17,981 nt of DNA from Methanobrevibacter sp. (GTDB taxonomy: Archaea > Methanobacteriota > Methanobacteria > Methanobacteriales > Methanobacteriaceae), in assembly GCA_016838945.1 (NCBI GenBank), contig JADLKP010000022.1, positions 1-17,981 of the forward strand. Direction: 5' to 3'. Within the stretch, counting starts at the first letter, position 1. Each line of letters opens with the position of its first letter. Of the stretch, positions 8,800-16,162 are shown one piece after another. Position numbers and translations under genes: made by a program. A model generated the notes under the pieces. That model saw only the letters and a list, made by a program, of their open reading frames with translations, was not told where the DNA came from and made no database searches.

Positions 8800-8869
8800 C
8801 CAGCTTTTCCGCCCCTTCGGGGCGCAAAACCTGGACCAAAACTCTTTTCTATGTTGGGAGTAATCTCCC
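8800..8869 (+). terminator. Two-hairpin 3' element, copy 1 (behind lysS)
   Basis: Starting 3 nt after the lysS stop, a 16-position stem pairs 8800-8815 with 8819-8834 around the triloop ttc. It has C-C mismatches at the 7th and 12th positions from the loop. A 21-nt linker follows, then a second hairpin (gggag 8856-8860, ctccc 8865-8869) and a T-tract near 8880-8885. A second copy with the same geometry and paired base changes lies behind thiC at 16088-16162. Likely role: transcript 3' end formation or termination. An RNA processing or stability element is possible. The downstream stretch to 9040 is AT-rich and shows no convincing gene. Confidence 0.75.
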
Positions 8870-9044
8870 TATTTTGCTATTTTTTATTTATATTTTATAT
8901 CTGTTTTTCCTATTTTCCTTAATTTTTATTTTAATATTCGCATCTTTGTTTGATAAAATTAAAACTTTATTGCGATTTAAGAAAAAATGTGGGAATTTAT
9001 GTTTTATTAAAAAGAGCAGTTTATTATTTTTGAAAAATGTTTTT

Positions 9045-9088
9045 AAAAAAAGAAAAAAGGTGATTAATTAATTTAAAATTAATTAATC
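9045..9088 (-). terminator. Palindromic terminator of the coiled-coil gene
   Basis: A perfect 13-bp inverted repeat with a 1-nt centre (9062-9088, arms gattaattaattt and aaattaattaatc) lies 12 bp beyond the stop of the minus-strand coiled-coil gene. Read on the minus strand, it is followed by T6-C-T7 (9058-9045). This is the arrangement of an intrinsic terminator. Confidence 0.6.
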
Positions 9089-9099
9089 TGAAAATACAA

Positions 9100-9930
9100 T
9101 TATCTGCCTCTGAGTTTGCTGAAGAATCCTTTGGAATTCTCTTCCTTAAGTTGTTCAGATAATTGTTGGTTTTTGTTTTTAAGAGAGTTAATGGTTTTGT
9201 CTTTTCCATTTAAGGTAGTGCTTAACTTATCATAATCTCTCTTTTTATTGTCTAATTTACCATTTAGATCTTTTATTTCCGCTTCTAATTTAGCGATTCT
9301 TCCTCCAACTCCAGACATTTCTTCTTCGTGTGCTGCAGCATTTGCTTTAATCTTTGCAGTAAGTTCAGCAGATTCTGCCTTGAGTTTAGGAATTAGATTC
9401 TCTTTCAAGTCATCAATTTCAGAAGTCTTATCCTTCAATTGATCTTGTTTTTTCTTGATTTCATTCTCTTTATTGTCAATGACTCTGTCTTTAGCATCTA
9501 ACTCTTTGTTCAAGTCATCGATTTGCTTGTTAAGTTCGTCTATAATGGATTTCTCTTCTTCAGATAAATCTTCTATAGATTCTAAATCAACTTCATTCTC
9601 ATTAGCTTTAGCTTCAAGTTCAACAACCAACTTTTCAATCTCTTCAAGTCTTACTTTTGCCAGTTGAAGACCTGCGCCTTTTTTAGCTACACTTTCACTT
9701 AAGTCTGCATTGATTTCCAATTGATCGAAGTATTTCTTTGTACTTGTTTCCAATGCATCAGTAAGCTCTACTTTCAATGCTTTTAACTGCTTGTTTTCTT
9801 TTTTCAATTCAGGAATGACTTCATTTGTCAAATGATTTAATTCACTTGCCTGATTTTTGAGTTTCTCATCTTTTTCAGCTAATTTTGCTTTTAAAGTTTC
9901 AATTTCTTCTTCGGAAATAAAAACCACCAT
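9100..9930 (-). CDS. Coiled-coil protein of unknown function, 276 aa
   Basis: I do not recognise a named family. The product is almost entirely charged heptad-type sequence (long E/K/L/D runs) and should form a long coiled coil. Breaks occur at residues 73-90, around E117-S124 and at a glycine patch SGVGG (206-210). There is no signal peptide or membrane helix, so it should be cytoplasmic. Residues 19-50 and 160-191 are an internal duplication, each containing a proline in an I-P-x-L-K-x-E motif (P40 and P181). The C-terminus ends in a short aromatic-basic tail, GFFSKLRGR. Low-level similarity to SMC-like or other coiled-coil proteins would be compositional. The ATG at 9930 follows gggtggtc by about 10 nt; GTG at 9927 is also possible. 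It is transcribed in the same direction as the adhesin gene upstream, but a 320-bp spacer suggests a separate promoter. Confidence 0.85.
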   Translation of the reverse strand: MVVFISEEEIETLKAKLAEKDEKLKNQASELNHLTNEVIPELKKENKQLKALKVELTDALETSTKKYFDQLEINADLSESVAKKGAGLQLAKVRLEEIEKLVVELEAKANENEVDLESIEDLSEEEKSIIDELNKQIDDLNKELDAKDRVIDNKENEIKKKQDQLKDKTSEIDDLKENLIPKLKAESAELTAKIKANAAAHEEEMSGVGGRIAKLEAEIKDLNGKLDNKKRDYDKLSTTLNGKDKTINSLKNKNQQLSEQLKEENSKGFFSKLRGR

Positions 9931-10105
9931 CCATATTATTGACCACCCAATATTCTTTTAGGATATCAGCCAATCAATTGTTTTTCAAATTCATTTACAT
10001 TTCAATTCAACCATTTATTTTTAAACAGCTAAATCATTTCCTTTAAATAAAAATTTTATAGAAAATTTAAAAAATTATCTATATACTATTAATATTTAAT
10101 TTTTT

Positions 10106-10161
10106 ATTATTAAATTTTTATAATTAATTTTTTATTATTAAATTTTTATTATTAAATTTTT
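10106..10161. repeat. Four 14-bp AT tandem repeats
   Basis: attattaaattttt occurs at 10106-10119, 10134-10147 and 10148-10161, with a diverged copy at 10120-10133. The array lies between the 3' end of the adhesin gene and the promoter region of the coiled-coil gene. The remainder of 9931-10250 is AT-rich without an ORF; a TATA-like stretch for the coiled-coil gene (minus strand tttaaaaataaa) lies near 10013-10027. Confidence 0.6.
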
Positions 10162-10250
10162 ATACATAATTATATTTTACCAGGATTTTTGATTGGATTA
10201 TAGGGAGTTAAAATTTTTATCATTTTTTTTTAATCGGAACTAAAATAGCA

Positions 10251-12662
10251 TCAAATAACTTTTATTTTATTTGTAAACACAGTTGATCCATAAGGATTAA
10301 GTGAATTAAATCTAGCTTTCAGTGTATAAGTTCCTAAATTAACTGTTATCTTAAGTTTTACCTGTCCTTTATTGTCAGTTGTTTTAGTGTAGGCTTTTCC
10401 ATTAAATGTCAATTTGACCTTTTCATTCTTAATGGATTTTCCATCCTTGTCCTTGAATTGGACTGTCAAGTATGAATTTCTTTTAATGTTTTTATTGCTT
10501 ACAGTAATCTTTGGGGATTTAACATAGACCTTTATGGTTTTTTCAGAACTTAAATACTGTTTGTCTTCATTAAATGATAGTTTTGTAGTGTATGTGCCTG
10601 CTTTGAGATTTATATTCAAGACAGCAATTCCATTTTTATTTGTAGTCTTGACATAATCCTTGCCTGCAATGTTGATGATTACCTTTCTGGATTCCAGTGC
10701 CTTCTTATTTACATCTTCCAGCTTTACACTTAATTGGGTTCCATTTTTGTAGTATTTTACAAGATTTTGAGCTATGATGTTTGTTTTGTTTTTCAAAACA
10801 GTTATCTGCACTATTTTTTCAGCATTCTTATACTCGTTATCTATAAACATTATTTTAGCTTCGTAAGTTCCTGGGTTTGCATTTATGGTAAAGTTGGCAT
10901 GGCCGTTTTGATCGGTTATTCTAGAATAGGTTTTTCCAAAAATCAGCATATTGACGGTTTTATTGAAAATTCCCTCGTTGGTGCTGTCAGTTAATGTAAC
11001 TTCAAGATTGTTATTGTCCTGATAATTCTTCTCTAAGTCGTTAACTGCAAGATTTGAATCCTCTTTCTCTTTGACATTTATTTCCAATGTTTGATTGTTT
11101 ATTTTCGCATAAACGGTTTTGGTATTTGCATCAGGCAAGTAATTTATGCTTGCGCTTCCATTGACCAATCTCACTTCTTTAATGGTTTTTCCATAATTGT
11201 TATAGAATTTGACTACTAAAGGCAAGTTGATGTCTTCATTGTATTCGTATGTTTCCTTTGTCTCATTGTCAATATAGTGTTTCAAATTAACATTCAAGAC
11301 ATTGTTGTTTTCTCGGTCAATCTCTCCATTGCTTGAAGTAAATTCCATAACCAGCCATCTGCTTGCATTTATTTTCCAAGGTTCGTATATTTCACTGTGG
11401 GATGAGTAATAGTAGGGGCTTATCTCATTTTGTCCCCACCAGCAATAAAGGACGCTTGCATTGTCGTCCAAGGCGATGTCTCCATAGGTCTTTCCACCTT
11501 GCTCCAACATTATTATATTTTCTACAATAGCACAATTTTCCATTTTAAGCTCGGTATCAGGGAAATTGTTTGACACTGCACCATGGGCTCCCACTTGGTT
11601 CCTTTCAAAAATGGTATTGTATGCTTCAGTTACAACATGCTGTCCGCTTGGAGGTGCAAGAATTGCTGCAGCATAGAATCTGGATTTTCCTCCACTAAAT
11701 ATGCTGTTGTTTATTATAAGGTAATTGTGATTGCTTATCGCTCCTCCAGTATAGTTTGTGGTTTGGTTTATGAAACTGCAGTTGTCTATTGTTGCATTTG
11801 CCAAATTAAGTATTGCTCCTGCAGAGTATATTGCATAATTCTTAAAGAATATAGTGTTGTTGAAGGATGCAATTCCGCCACAGGCAACTGCTCCCCCCAC
11901 TCCCTTTTCAGCAATGACATGGTTTTCTGTGAAGAAGGAATCTGCAATCTTTGTAATTCCTGAGGAATATATCGCTCCACCATATTGGACTGCACTATTG
12001 TTGATGATATCTGACTTAATGATGGTCAATTTTCCGTTGTTGCTGAATATTCCACCACCATTTGCACTAGCATATGAATCCTTCACTGTACAGTTGATTA
12101 GAGTCAATTCTCCCCCATTATTCATGATGGCTCCACCAAATCCGTTTGCATCAGCATCGATATTTCCATTTATCAGATTCAATCCGATCAATGTCAATTT
12201 GGCATCAGAGTTCATTATGAATATTCTTGCAATATTTTGACCATCAATAATTGTCTTGTTGGTCTTTCCTTCGATAGTCAATGTCTTATCAACAGTAAGG
12301 TTTAATCCATCAAATGTTCCTTCTGACAAATAGATGGTTGATCCATCATTTGAATTATCAATTCCCTTATTCATTGATTTATAAGGTTTGCTTTTACTTC
12401 CATCTCCAGTTGAATCGTCTCCATCACCAGAAACGTAAATTGCATTTGCATTTGATTCTTTCAGTTCATTTTCATCTGCTTTTTCTAAATTATTTTCCAA
12501 ATCGTCATCAATGCTTTCAACTGAATTTGTCTCATGATTGTCCCCGTCGATAGTATTTATGACATTATCATTATAATTTTGGTTAATATCATTTTCAGAC
12601 AATTCTACAGCACTGATAGAACTTATTAAGCAAAATAAAATAGTTAAAGTAATTAATATCAT
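10251..12662 (-). CDS. Adhesin-like protein: secreted beta-helix plus Ig-like repeats
   Basis: This is a large secreted surface protein of the adhesin-like type typical of Methanobrevibacter; its partner is unknown. From the ATG at 12662 it has 803 residues. Residues 1-19 are a hydrophobic export segment ending SISA, followed by an Asn/Asp/Glu-rich spacer (20-75). A right-handed beta-helix domain (about 76-395) opens with AIYVSGDGDDSTGDGSKSKP and carries repeated GGAI/GGGI turns of the PMP type (GFGGAI, NGGGIF, YGGAIY, VGGAV, TGGAIS). About 400-535 is a linking beta-rich region. Three Ig-like repeats of roughly 87 aa (about 540-625, 628-712, 714-803) each carry a K-x-Y-x-x-T/I-x-x-x-G core and a G-T-Y strand. 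There is no C-terminal membrane anchor. The start is doubtful: ATG 12662 lacks a ribosome binding site, while in-frame codons upstream encode a basic NKIKK segment; ATT at 12695 is a candidate start. Confidence 0.9.
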   Translation of the reverse strand: MILITLTILFCLISSISAVELSENDINQNYNDNVINTIDGDNHETNSVESIDDDLENNLEKADENELKESNANAIYVSGDGDDSTGDGSKSKPYKSMNKGIDNSNDGSTIYLSEGTFDGLNLTVDKTLTIEGKTNKTIIDGQNIARIFIMNSDAKLTLIGLNLINGNIDADANGFGGAIMNNGGELTLINCTVKDSYASANGGGIFSNNGKLTIIKSDIINNSAVQYGGAIYSSGITKIADSFFTENHVIAEKGVGGAVACGGIASFNNTIFFKNYAIYSAGAILNLANATIDNCSFINQTTNYTGGAISNHNYLIINNSIFSGGKSRFYAAAILAPPSGQHVVTEAYNTIFERNQVGAHGAVSNNFPDTELKMENCAIVENIIMLEQGGKTYGDIALDDNASVLYCWWGQNEISPYYYSSHSEIYEPWKINASRWLVMEFTSSNGEIDRENNNVLNVNLKHYIDNETKETYEYNEDINLPLVVKFYNNYGKTIKEVRLVNGSASINYLPDANTKTVYAKINNQTLEINVKEKEDSNLAVNDLEKNYQDNNNLEVTLTDSTNEGIFNKTVNMLIFGKTYSRITDQNGHANFTINANPGTYEAKIMFIDNEYKNAEKIVQITVLKNKTNIIAQNLVKYYKNGTQLSVKLEDVNKKALESRKVIINIAGKDYVKTTNKNGIAVLNINLKAGTYTTKLSFNEDKQYLSSEKTIKVYVKSPKITVSNKNIKRNSYLTVQFKDKDGKSIKNEKVKLTFNGKAYTKTTDNKGQVKLKITVNLGTYTLKARFNSLNPYGSTVFTNKIKVI

Positions 12663-12702
12663 TGAAAACTTTTTTATTTTATTTGTAATGCTAATATTTT
12701 AG

Positions 12703-12708
12703 CCCCCT
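12703..12708 (-). promoter_or_regulatory. G-rich ribosome binding site pointing to an ATT start of the adhesin gene
   Basis: On the minus strand AGGGGG lies 7 nt before an in-frame ATT (12695-12693), with only one more in-frame codon before a stop (12701-12699). It is 40 nt from the ATG at 12662, too far to serve that codon. Confidence 0.45.
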
Positions 12709-12733
12709 AATTTATAATTTTCAATCAAAATAA

Positions 12734-12741
12734 AATTATAT
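12734..12741 (-). promoter_or_regulatory. Putative TATA box of the adhesin gene
   Basis: The minus strand reads atataatt here. Transcription starting about 25 bp downstream (near 12712) would fall just before the AGGGGG ribosome binding site. Another candidate, tatataat near 12775-12783, lies farther upstream. Confidence 0.35.
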
Positions 12742-13325
12742 TCATTTCGCAATAATAATTTTTAAATTTGATTATTATATATTTTTTCTTTTAAAATTAG
12801 GGAGGGGTTAACTATTACGTTTTTTCCGTGTTCCTATATCCCATTCCTCTTTATTTTATTTTTTCACTTTTTTAAAAAAGCAAATTTTAGAAAATATTAG
12901 TTTTCAAATGCTATCGCAAGTTAAAATTATTATTAAACTATAATATTTATTACTTGAAGTTTTTCGATTTGTGAGGTAAAAATAGCTAATATTTTTTGGG
13001 AAGTTATGTTGATTTTTATTAATTTTTTTTATTAATTTTTTTATTGATTTTTTCATAAATTTCATCAAATTTTTCACATAACACTTGTTAATAAAAATCA
13101 TTAAATATGGGTTAAATCTAAAATAATATTGTACTATTTTTAGAAAAAATTTCTATCAAAATAGAGTTTAAATCTTGAAAATTTTTTCAAATTTTCTTAT
13201 TTAAATATTGTTTATTCTAACAATAAGATACATTTTAGGTTTATTTTCACAATTAAAAACCATATATTATCTTATTTTACCTAAAATTCATTAATTGAGT
13301 TTTTTCATACTTCATTAATGATAAT
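12742..13325. other. Long divergent spacer between the adhesin and kinase genes
   Basis: This AT-rich intergenic stretch lies between divergent genes. A G-rich patch, ttagggaggggtta (12797-12810), is partly the inverted counterpart of the adhesin ribosome-binding region (aaattaggg at 12794-12802 with ccctaattt at 12705-12713). Two interlocked 9-bp inverted repeats lie at 13222-13287. The one ORF over 60 codons (12904-13101, minus) is Lys/Asn/Ile-rich and is not convincing. Confidence 0.4.
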
Positions 13326-13334
13326 TTTATAAAA
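13326..13334 (+). promoter_or_regulatory. Putative TATA box of the nucleoside kinase gene
   Basis: tttataaaa lies about 55 bp before the chosen start. Transcription near 13355 would give a leader of about 30 nt containing the ggttgat ribosome-binding sequence. Confidence 0.4.
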
Positions 13335-13386
13335 TTTAAAAACAGTTGAACAGTTAAAGACAAGAGACTAAGAAAGGTTGATTCAT

Positions 13387-14307
13387 TTGAGCATTAAAAA
13401 AGATTTATTGGCGGTTGGACATACTGCATTGGATTACATCATCACAGTTGATGAATTCCCTAAGGCCAACAACTCAGCACCTATGAAGACAATGAAAAAC
13501 TTGAATGGTGGTGCTGCTGCAAATGTTGCAATGATTGGTGCTAGTTTGGGAATGAAAACTGGTTTGATATCCGCTGTAGGATGTGAATTTATTGATTCTC
13601 ATTATCATAAGAATATGCAGAAATTAGGTGTTGACACTGAAGCGTTGATCATCTCACAAGAGGAAAACACTCCTACTGCATTCGTTATGACTAATAACAA
13701 TCAAGATCAGATTAGCTATTTCTATTGGGGAGCTGGAAAGGAGTTTCATGACAGCGAAGTTCCAAGAGATAAGATAAAGGAATTTAAGGCGGTTCATTTG
13801 GCAACTGGTGATCCTCATTTCAATTGCAAAACTGGAATCGTAGCTAAGGAAGAGGAAAGATTGGTTTCCTTTGACCCAGGACAAGACCTTGGGATGTACA
13901 GTCCTAAGAAATTAAAGGAAGTAATTTCCAATGTGAATATCTTATTTGGAAACCATCATGAAATAAAACGTATTCAAGATTCTTTAGAAGTGGATATAAA
14001 TGGTTTAATGGAGTTAGGTCCAGAAGTTGTTTTAATGACTTGTGGTTCAAAAGGCAGTATCATCTATAGTCCTGATGAAGGCAAAATAGATGTTGAATCT
14101 ATTTATAGGCCTGCTGTAGATCCTACAGGTGCAGGGGACTCTTACAAGGCAGGATTTGTATCTAGGCTTATTTATGGGGCTTCATTAGAGGAAGCTGCTA
14201 AATTCGCTTCATCCGTTTCATCCTTTGTTGTTGAAAAGCAAGGATGCCAGACAAATATGCCTACTTATGATGATGCATATAATAGAATGATTGAATTTTA
14301 TAAATAA
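13387..14307 (+). CDS. PfkB-family nucleoside kinase (MJ0406-like)
   Basis: This ribokinase-fold enzyme transfers phosphate from ATP to a nucleoside or sugar. The closest family I recognise is the broad-specificity nucleoside kinase of Methanocaldococcus jannaschii (MJ0406). It shares the opening VGHTALDYI (about residues 10-18), the GGAAANVAMIG signature (about 41-51), FDPGQDL in the middle, and a KQGCQTNMPT-type ending. The second PfkB signature DPTGAGDSYKAGF (near residue 240) contains the anion-hole GAGD with the catalytic aspartate. Cytosolic; a role in nucleoside salvage is inferred. TTG at 13387 is chosen (306 aa) because ggttg lies 6 nt before it; TTG at 13378 would add MIH but directly abuts the agaaagg sequence. 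Length is normal for the family. The 480-bp gap to thiC argues against an operon. Kinase assignment is secure; the substrate is inferred. Confidence 0.9.
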   Translation: MSIKKDLLAVGHTALDYIITVDEFPKANNSAPMKTMKNLNGGAAANVAMIGASLGMKTGLISAVGCEFIDSHYHKNMQKLGVDTEALIISQEENTPTAFVMTNNNQDQISYFYWGAGKEFHDSEVPRDKIKEFKAVHLATGDPHFNCKTGIVAKEEERLVSFDPGQDLGMYSPKKLKEVISNVNILFGNHHEIKRIQDSLEVDINGLMELGPEVVLMTCGSKGSIIYSPDEGKIDVESIYRPAVDPTGAGDSYKAGFVSRLIYGASLEEAAKFASSVSSFVVEKQGCQTNMPTYDDAYNRMIEFYK

Positions 14308-14322
14308 TCATTCTACTTTCTA

Positions 14323-14340
14323 TTTTTTTACTCTTTTTTT
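14323..14340 (+). terminator. Oligo-T terminator behind the nucleoside kinase
   Basis: Two T7 tracts (14323-14329 and 14334-14340) begin 16 bp after the stop, followed by several more up to about 14435. This is a multi-tract archaeal terminator without a clear hairpin. Confidence 0.5.
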
Positions 14341-14467
14341 ATTGTTGTTTTGAGACAATTGTGCATTATTTTTTTAGATTTAATTTTTTGTTTTTTTCAC
14401 TTATTGTTTTTTCATAATTTTTCTACTCTCTTTTTCTTAAAAATATTTTAAAATTTAATAAAGTATA

Positions 14468-14483
14468 TTTGATATATATCAAA
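14468..14483. promoter_or_regulatory. Perfect 16-bp palindrome upstream of thiC
   Basis: tttgatatatatcaaa is its own reverse complement, and a further half-site tttgata follows at 14488-14494, with another ctatttgatt copy at about 14630-14639. The spacing looks like a dimeric repressor operator, but it lies about 300 bp before thiC, so it may serve an upstream promoter or something else. Confidence 0.35.
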
Positions 14484-14663
14484 ACTATTTGATAAAAAGG
14501 ACTCACAATGCTTTGTTTTGGAAATAACGGCTTTATAAAATAGATATCTTTATATGGGATAAAATACAGTAAATAAAATTATAAAATCAAGTTAAATAGA
14601 ATTAAAATAAACTTTACTTTACTAAAATCTATTTGATTTGAAAAAAGTAAATTCTCAACACAA

Positions 14664-14671
14664 TTTATATA
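14664..14671 (+). promoter_or_regulatory. Putative TATA box of thiC
   Basis: tttatata is a consensus box A; transcription near 14692-14696 would give a leader of about 93 nt. An alternative, attataat at 14751-14758, would start transcription next to the tggagag ribosome binding site (14776-14782). I see no TPP riboswitch in the leader. Confidence 0.4.
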
Positions 14672-14787
14672 AGATAATTGATTTTAATCTATTGGTTTTA
14701 TTCGTCTATTAATTTTTAATTTTTGTTTTTTAATTTTTAATTAATGACTCATTATAATCTAGCATAATCAAAAAATGGAGAGAAAGA

Positions 14788-16086
14788 ATGACACAAATAA
14801 GTGATGCAAAAAAGGGTATTTTAACTGAAGAAATGAAGCATGTCGCTAAGATTGAAGGCGTTAGCGAAGATTTTATCTTAAGATCCGTTGCAAACGGTAC
14901 CATTGTAATACCAAGCAATGTAAACAGAGATATTGGAGCATCAGGTATCGGTGCAGGATTAAGAACAAAAGTAAACGCAACTGTAGGAACTTCCACTGAT
15001 ATCGTAAACTTCGATGAAGAAGTGTATAAAGCACAAATTGCAATTGACCATGGTGCAGACTGCTTGATGGAATTAAGTATCGGCGGAGACTTGGATGTAA
15101 TAAGAAACAGAGTTTTGGATATGTCTCCACTTCCTGTAGGTTCCGTACCTGTTTATCAAGCAGCTATTGAAAGTATCAGAGAACATGGTTCCGTTATTTA
15201 CATGGATGAAGATGACTTGTTCAATACCATTGAAAAACAGGCAAAAGATGGTATTGACTTTATGGCTGTTCACAGCAGTATCAACATTGAAACATTGACA
15301 AGACTTAAAAGACAAGGTAGGGTAACTGGTCTCGTATCCCGTGGAGGATCATTCATGTCCGGTTGGATTGTTGAAAATGAAAAGGAAAATCCATTATATG
15401 CTAACTTTGATTATGTATTGGAAATTGCAAAGGAACACGATGTGGTTCTTTCCCTTGCAAATGGTATGAGGGCAGGTTCCATTGCTGACTCTACCGACAG
15501 AGCCCAAATCCAAGAATTGATTATTTTAGGTGAATTGATTGACAGATCCCGTGATGCTGGTGTACAATGTATGATTGAAGGACCAGGCCACATTCCTATC
15601 AATGAGATTCCAACCAATGTAATGATTCAAAAGAAAATGTGTTCCAACGCTCCTTTCTATATGTTAGGACCTATTGTATGTGATGTAGCACCTGGTTACG
15701 ACCACATCGTTTCAGCTATTGGTGCAGCATCTTCTGCAAAAGCTGGAGCAGACTTCATCTGTTATGTAACTCCTGCAGAACACTTGGCTTTGCCATCTCC
15801 TGAAGATGTAAAAGAAGGTGTAATTGCAACTAGAATCGGTGCTTATGCCGGTGACTTGGCAAGCGGTCAAATCGACGGTTCACAAGACTTGGCTATGGCT
15901 GAAGCAAGAAAAAGATTAGATTGGGAAGCTCAATACGAATGTGCAATGTTCCCAGAGGTTGCACGTGCAAAAAGAGATGAAAGGCCTCCTGAAGAAGAGG
16001 ACACCTGTACAATGTGCGGTAACTATTGTGCTGTAAAAATAGTAAATCAATGGTTAGACCAGTCTGATTCTGATTTAATAAAATAG
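14788..16086 (+). CDS. thiC: Phosphomethylpyrimidine synthase ThiC
   Basis: ThiC is a radical SAM enzyme that rearranges aminoimidazole ribotide into HMP phosphate, the pyrimidine half of thiamine. The 432-aa product is the short form, without the long N-terminal extension of E. coli ThiC. It has NRDIGASGIG near the N-terminus, the barrel motifs DGIDFMAVH and VSRGGSFMSGW, MIEGPGHIP, APGYDHIVSAIGAA and DFICYVTPAEHL. The C-terminal cluster motif is CTMCGNYC (C407, C410, C414), CX2CX3C rather than the CX2CX4C of the E. coli type. I believe this shorter spacing also occurs in other archaeal and clostridial ThiC. The ATG follows tggagag by 5 nt. It stands alone, with no other thi genes in the window, and ends 1 nt before a two-hairpin 3' element. 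Confidence 0.96.
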   Translation: MTQISDAKKGILTEEMKHVAKIEGVSEDFILRSVANGTIVIPSNVNRDIGASGIGAGLRTKVNATVGTSTDIVNFDEEVYKAQIAIDHGADCLMELSIGGDLDVIRNRVLDMSPLPVGSVPVYQAAIESIREHGSVIYMDEDDLFNTIEKQAKDGIDFMAVHSSINIETLTRLKRQGRVTGLVSRGGSFMSGWIVENEKENPLYANFDYVLEIAKEHDVVLSLANGMRAGSIADSTDRAQIQELIILGELIDRSRDAGVQCMIEGPGHIPINEIPTNVMIQKKMCSNAPFYMLGPIVCDVAPGYDHIVSAIGAASSAKAGADFICYVTPAEHLALPSPEDVKEGVIATRIGAYAGDLASGQIDGSQDLAMAEARKRLDWEAQYECAMFPEVARAKRDERPPEEEDTCTMCGNYCAVKIVNQWLDQSDSDLIK

Positions 16087-16087
16087 C

Positions 16088-16162
16088 CAAACTTTTCCGA
16101 GTCTTCGACTCGCAAAAGTTTGATCAAAATATTTTCATTGGTTGTGAGTATTAACTCATAGC
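16088..16162 (+). terminator. Two-hairpin 3' element, copy 2 (behind thiC)
   Basis: Beginning 2 nt after the thiC stop, 16088-16103 pairs with 16107-16122 around the triloop ttc. Of 16 positions, only the 7th from the loop is unpaired, a C-C mismatch identical to copy 1. After the same offset as in copy 1, a second stem pairs 16141-16149 with 16154-16162 (core tgagt/actca), followed by T6 near 16169-16174. Relative to 8800-8869 the stems carry several compensating base-pair changes. Confidence 0.75.

Noticed and set aside
8811..8824. C(TTCG)G tetraloop reading of the lysS hairpin
   Set aside because: It requires a bulged C and cannot be formed by the thiC copy; the ttc triloop register pairs fully in both copies.
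8874..9071. Plus-strand hydrophobic ORF of 65 codons after lysS
   Set aside because: It starts at TTG inside the T-tract region following the two-hairpin terminator, has no ribosome binding site, and is Phe/Leu/Lys-rich as T- and A-rich DNA would encode.
11583..12240. Plus-strand ORFs of 126 and 128 codons across the adhesin gene
   Set aside because: They are antisense shadows of the beta-helix repeats; the minus-strand frame has a signal peptide and repeat domains, and these have neither.
12904..13101. Minus-strand ORF of 65 codons in the adhesin-kinase spacer
   Set aside because: The product is Lys/Asn/Ile-rich low complexity, there is no ribosome binding site, and such ORFs are expected in AT-rich spacers.
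14509..14544. 11-codon ORF (MLCFGNNGFIK) upstream of thiC, considered as a leader peptide
   Set aside because: No convincing ribosome binding site and it lies upstream of the favoured thiC TATA box.
14672..14787. Possible TPP riboswitch in the thiC leader
   Set aside because: The conserved CTGAGA and ACC(T/C)GA core elements of the THI box are absent.
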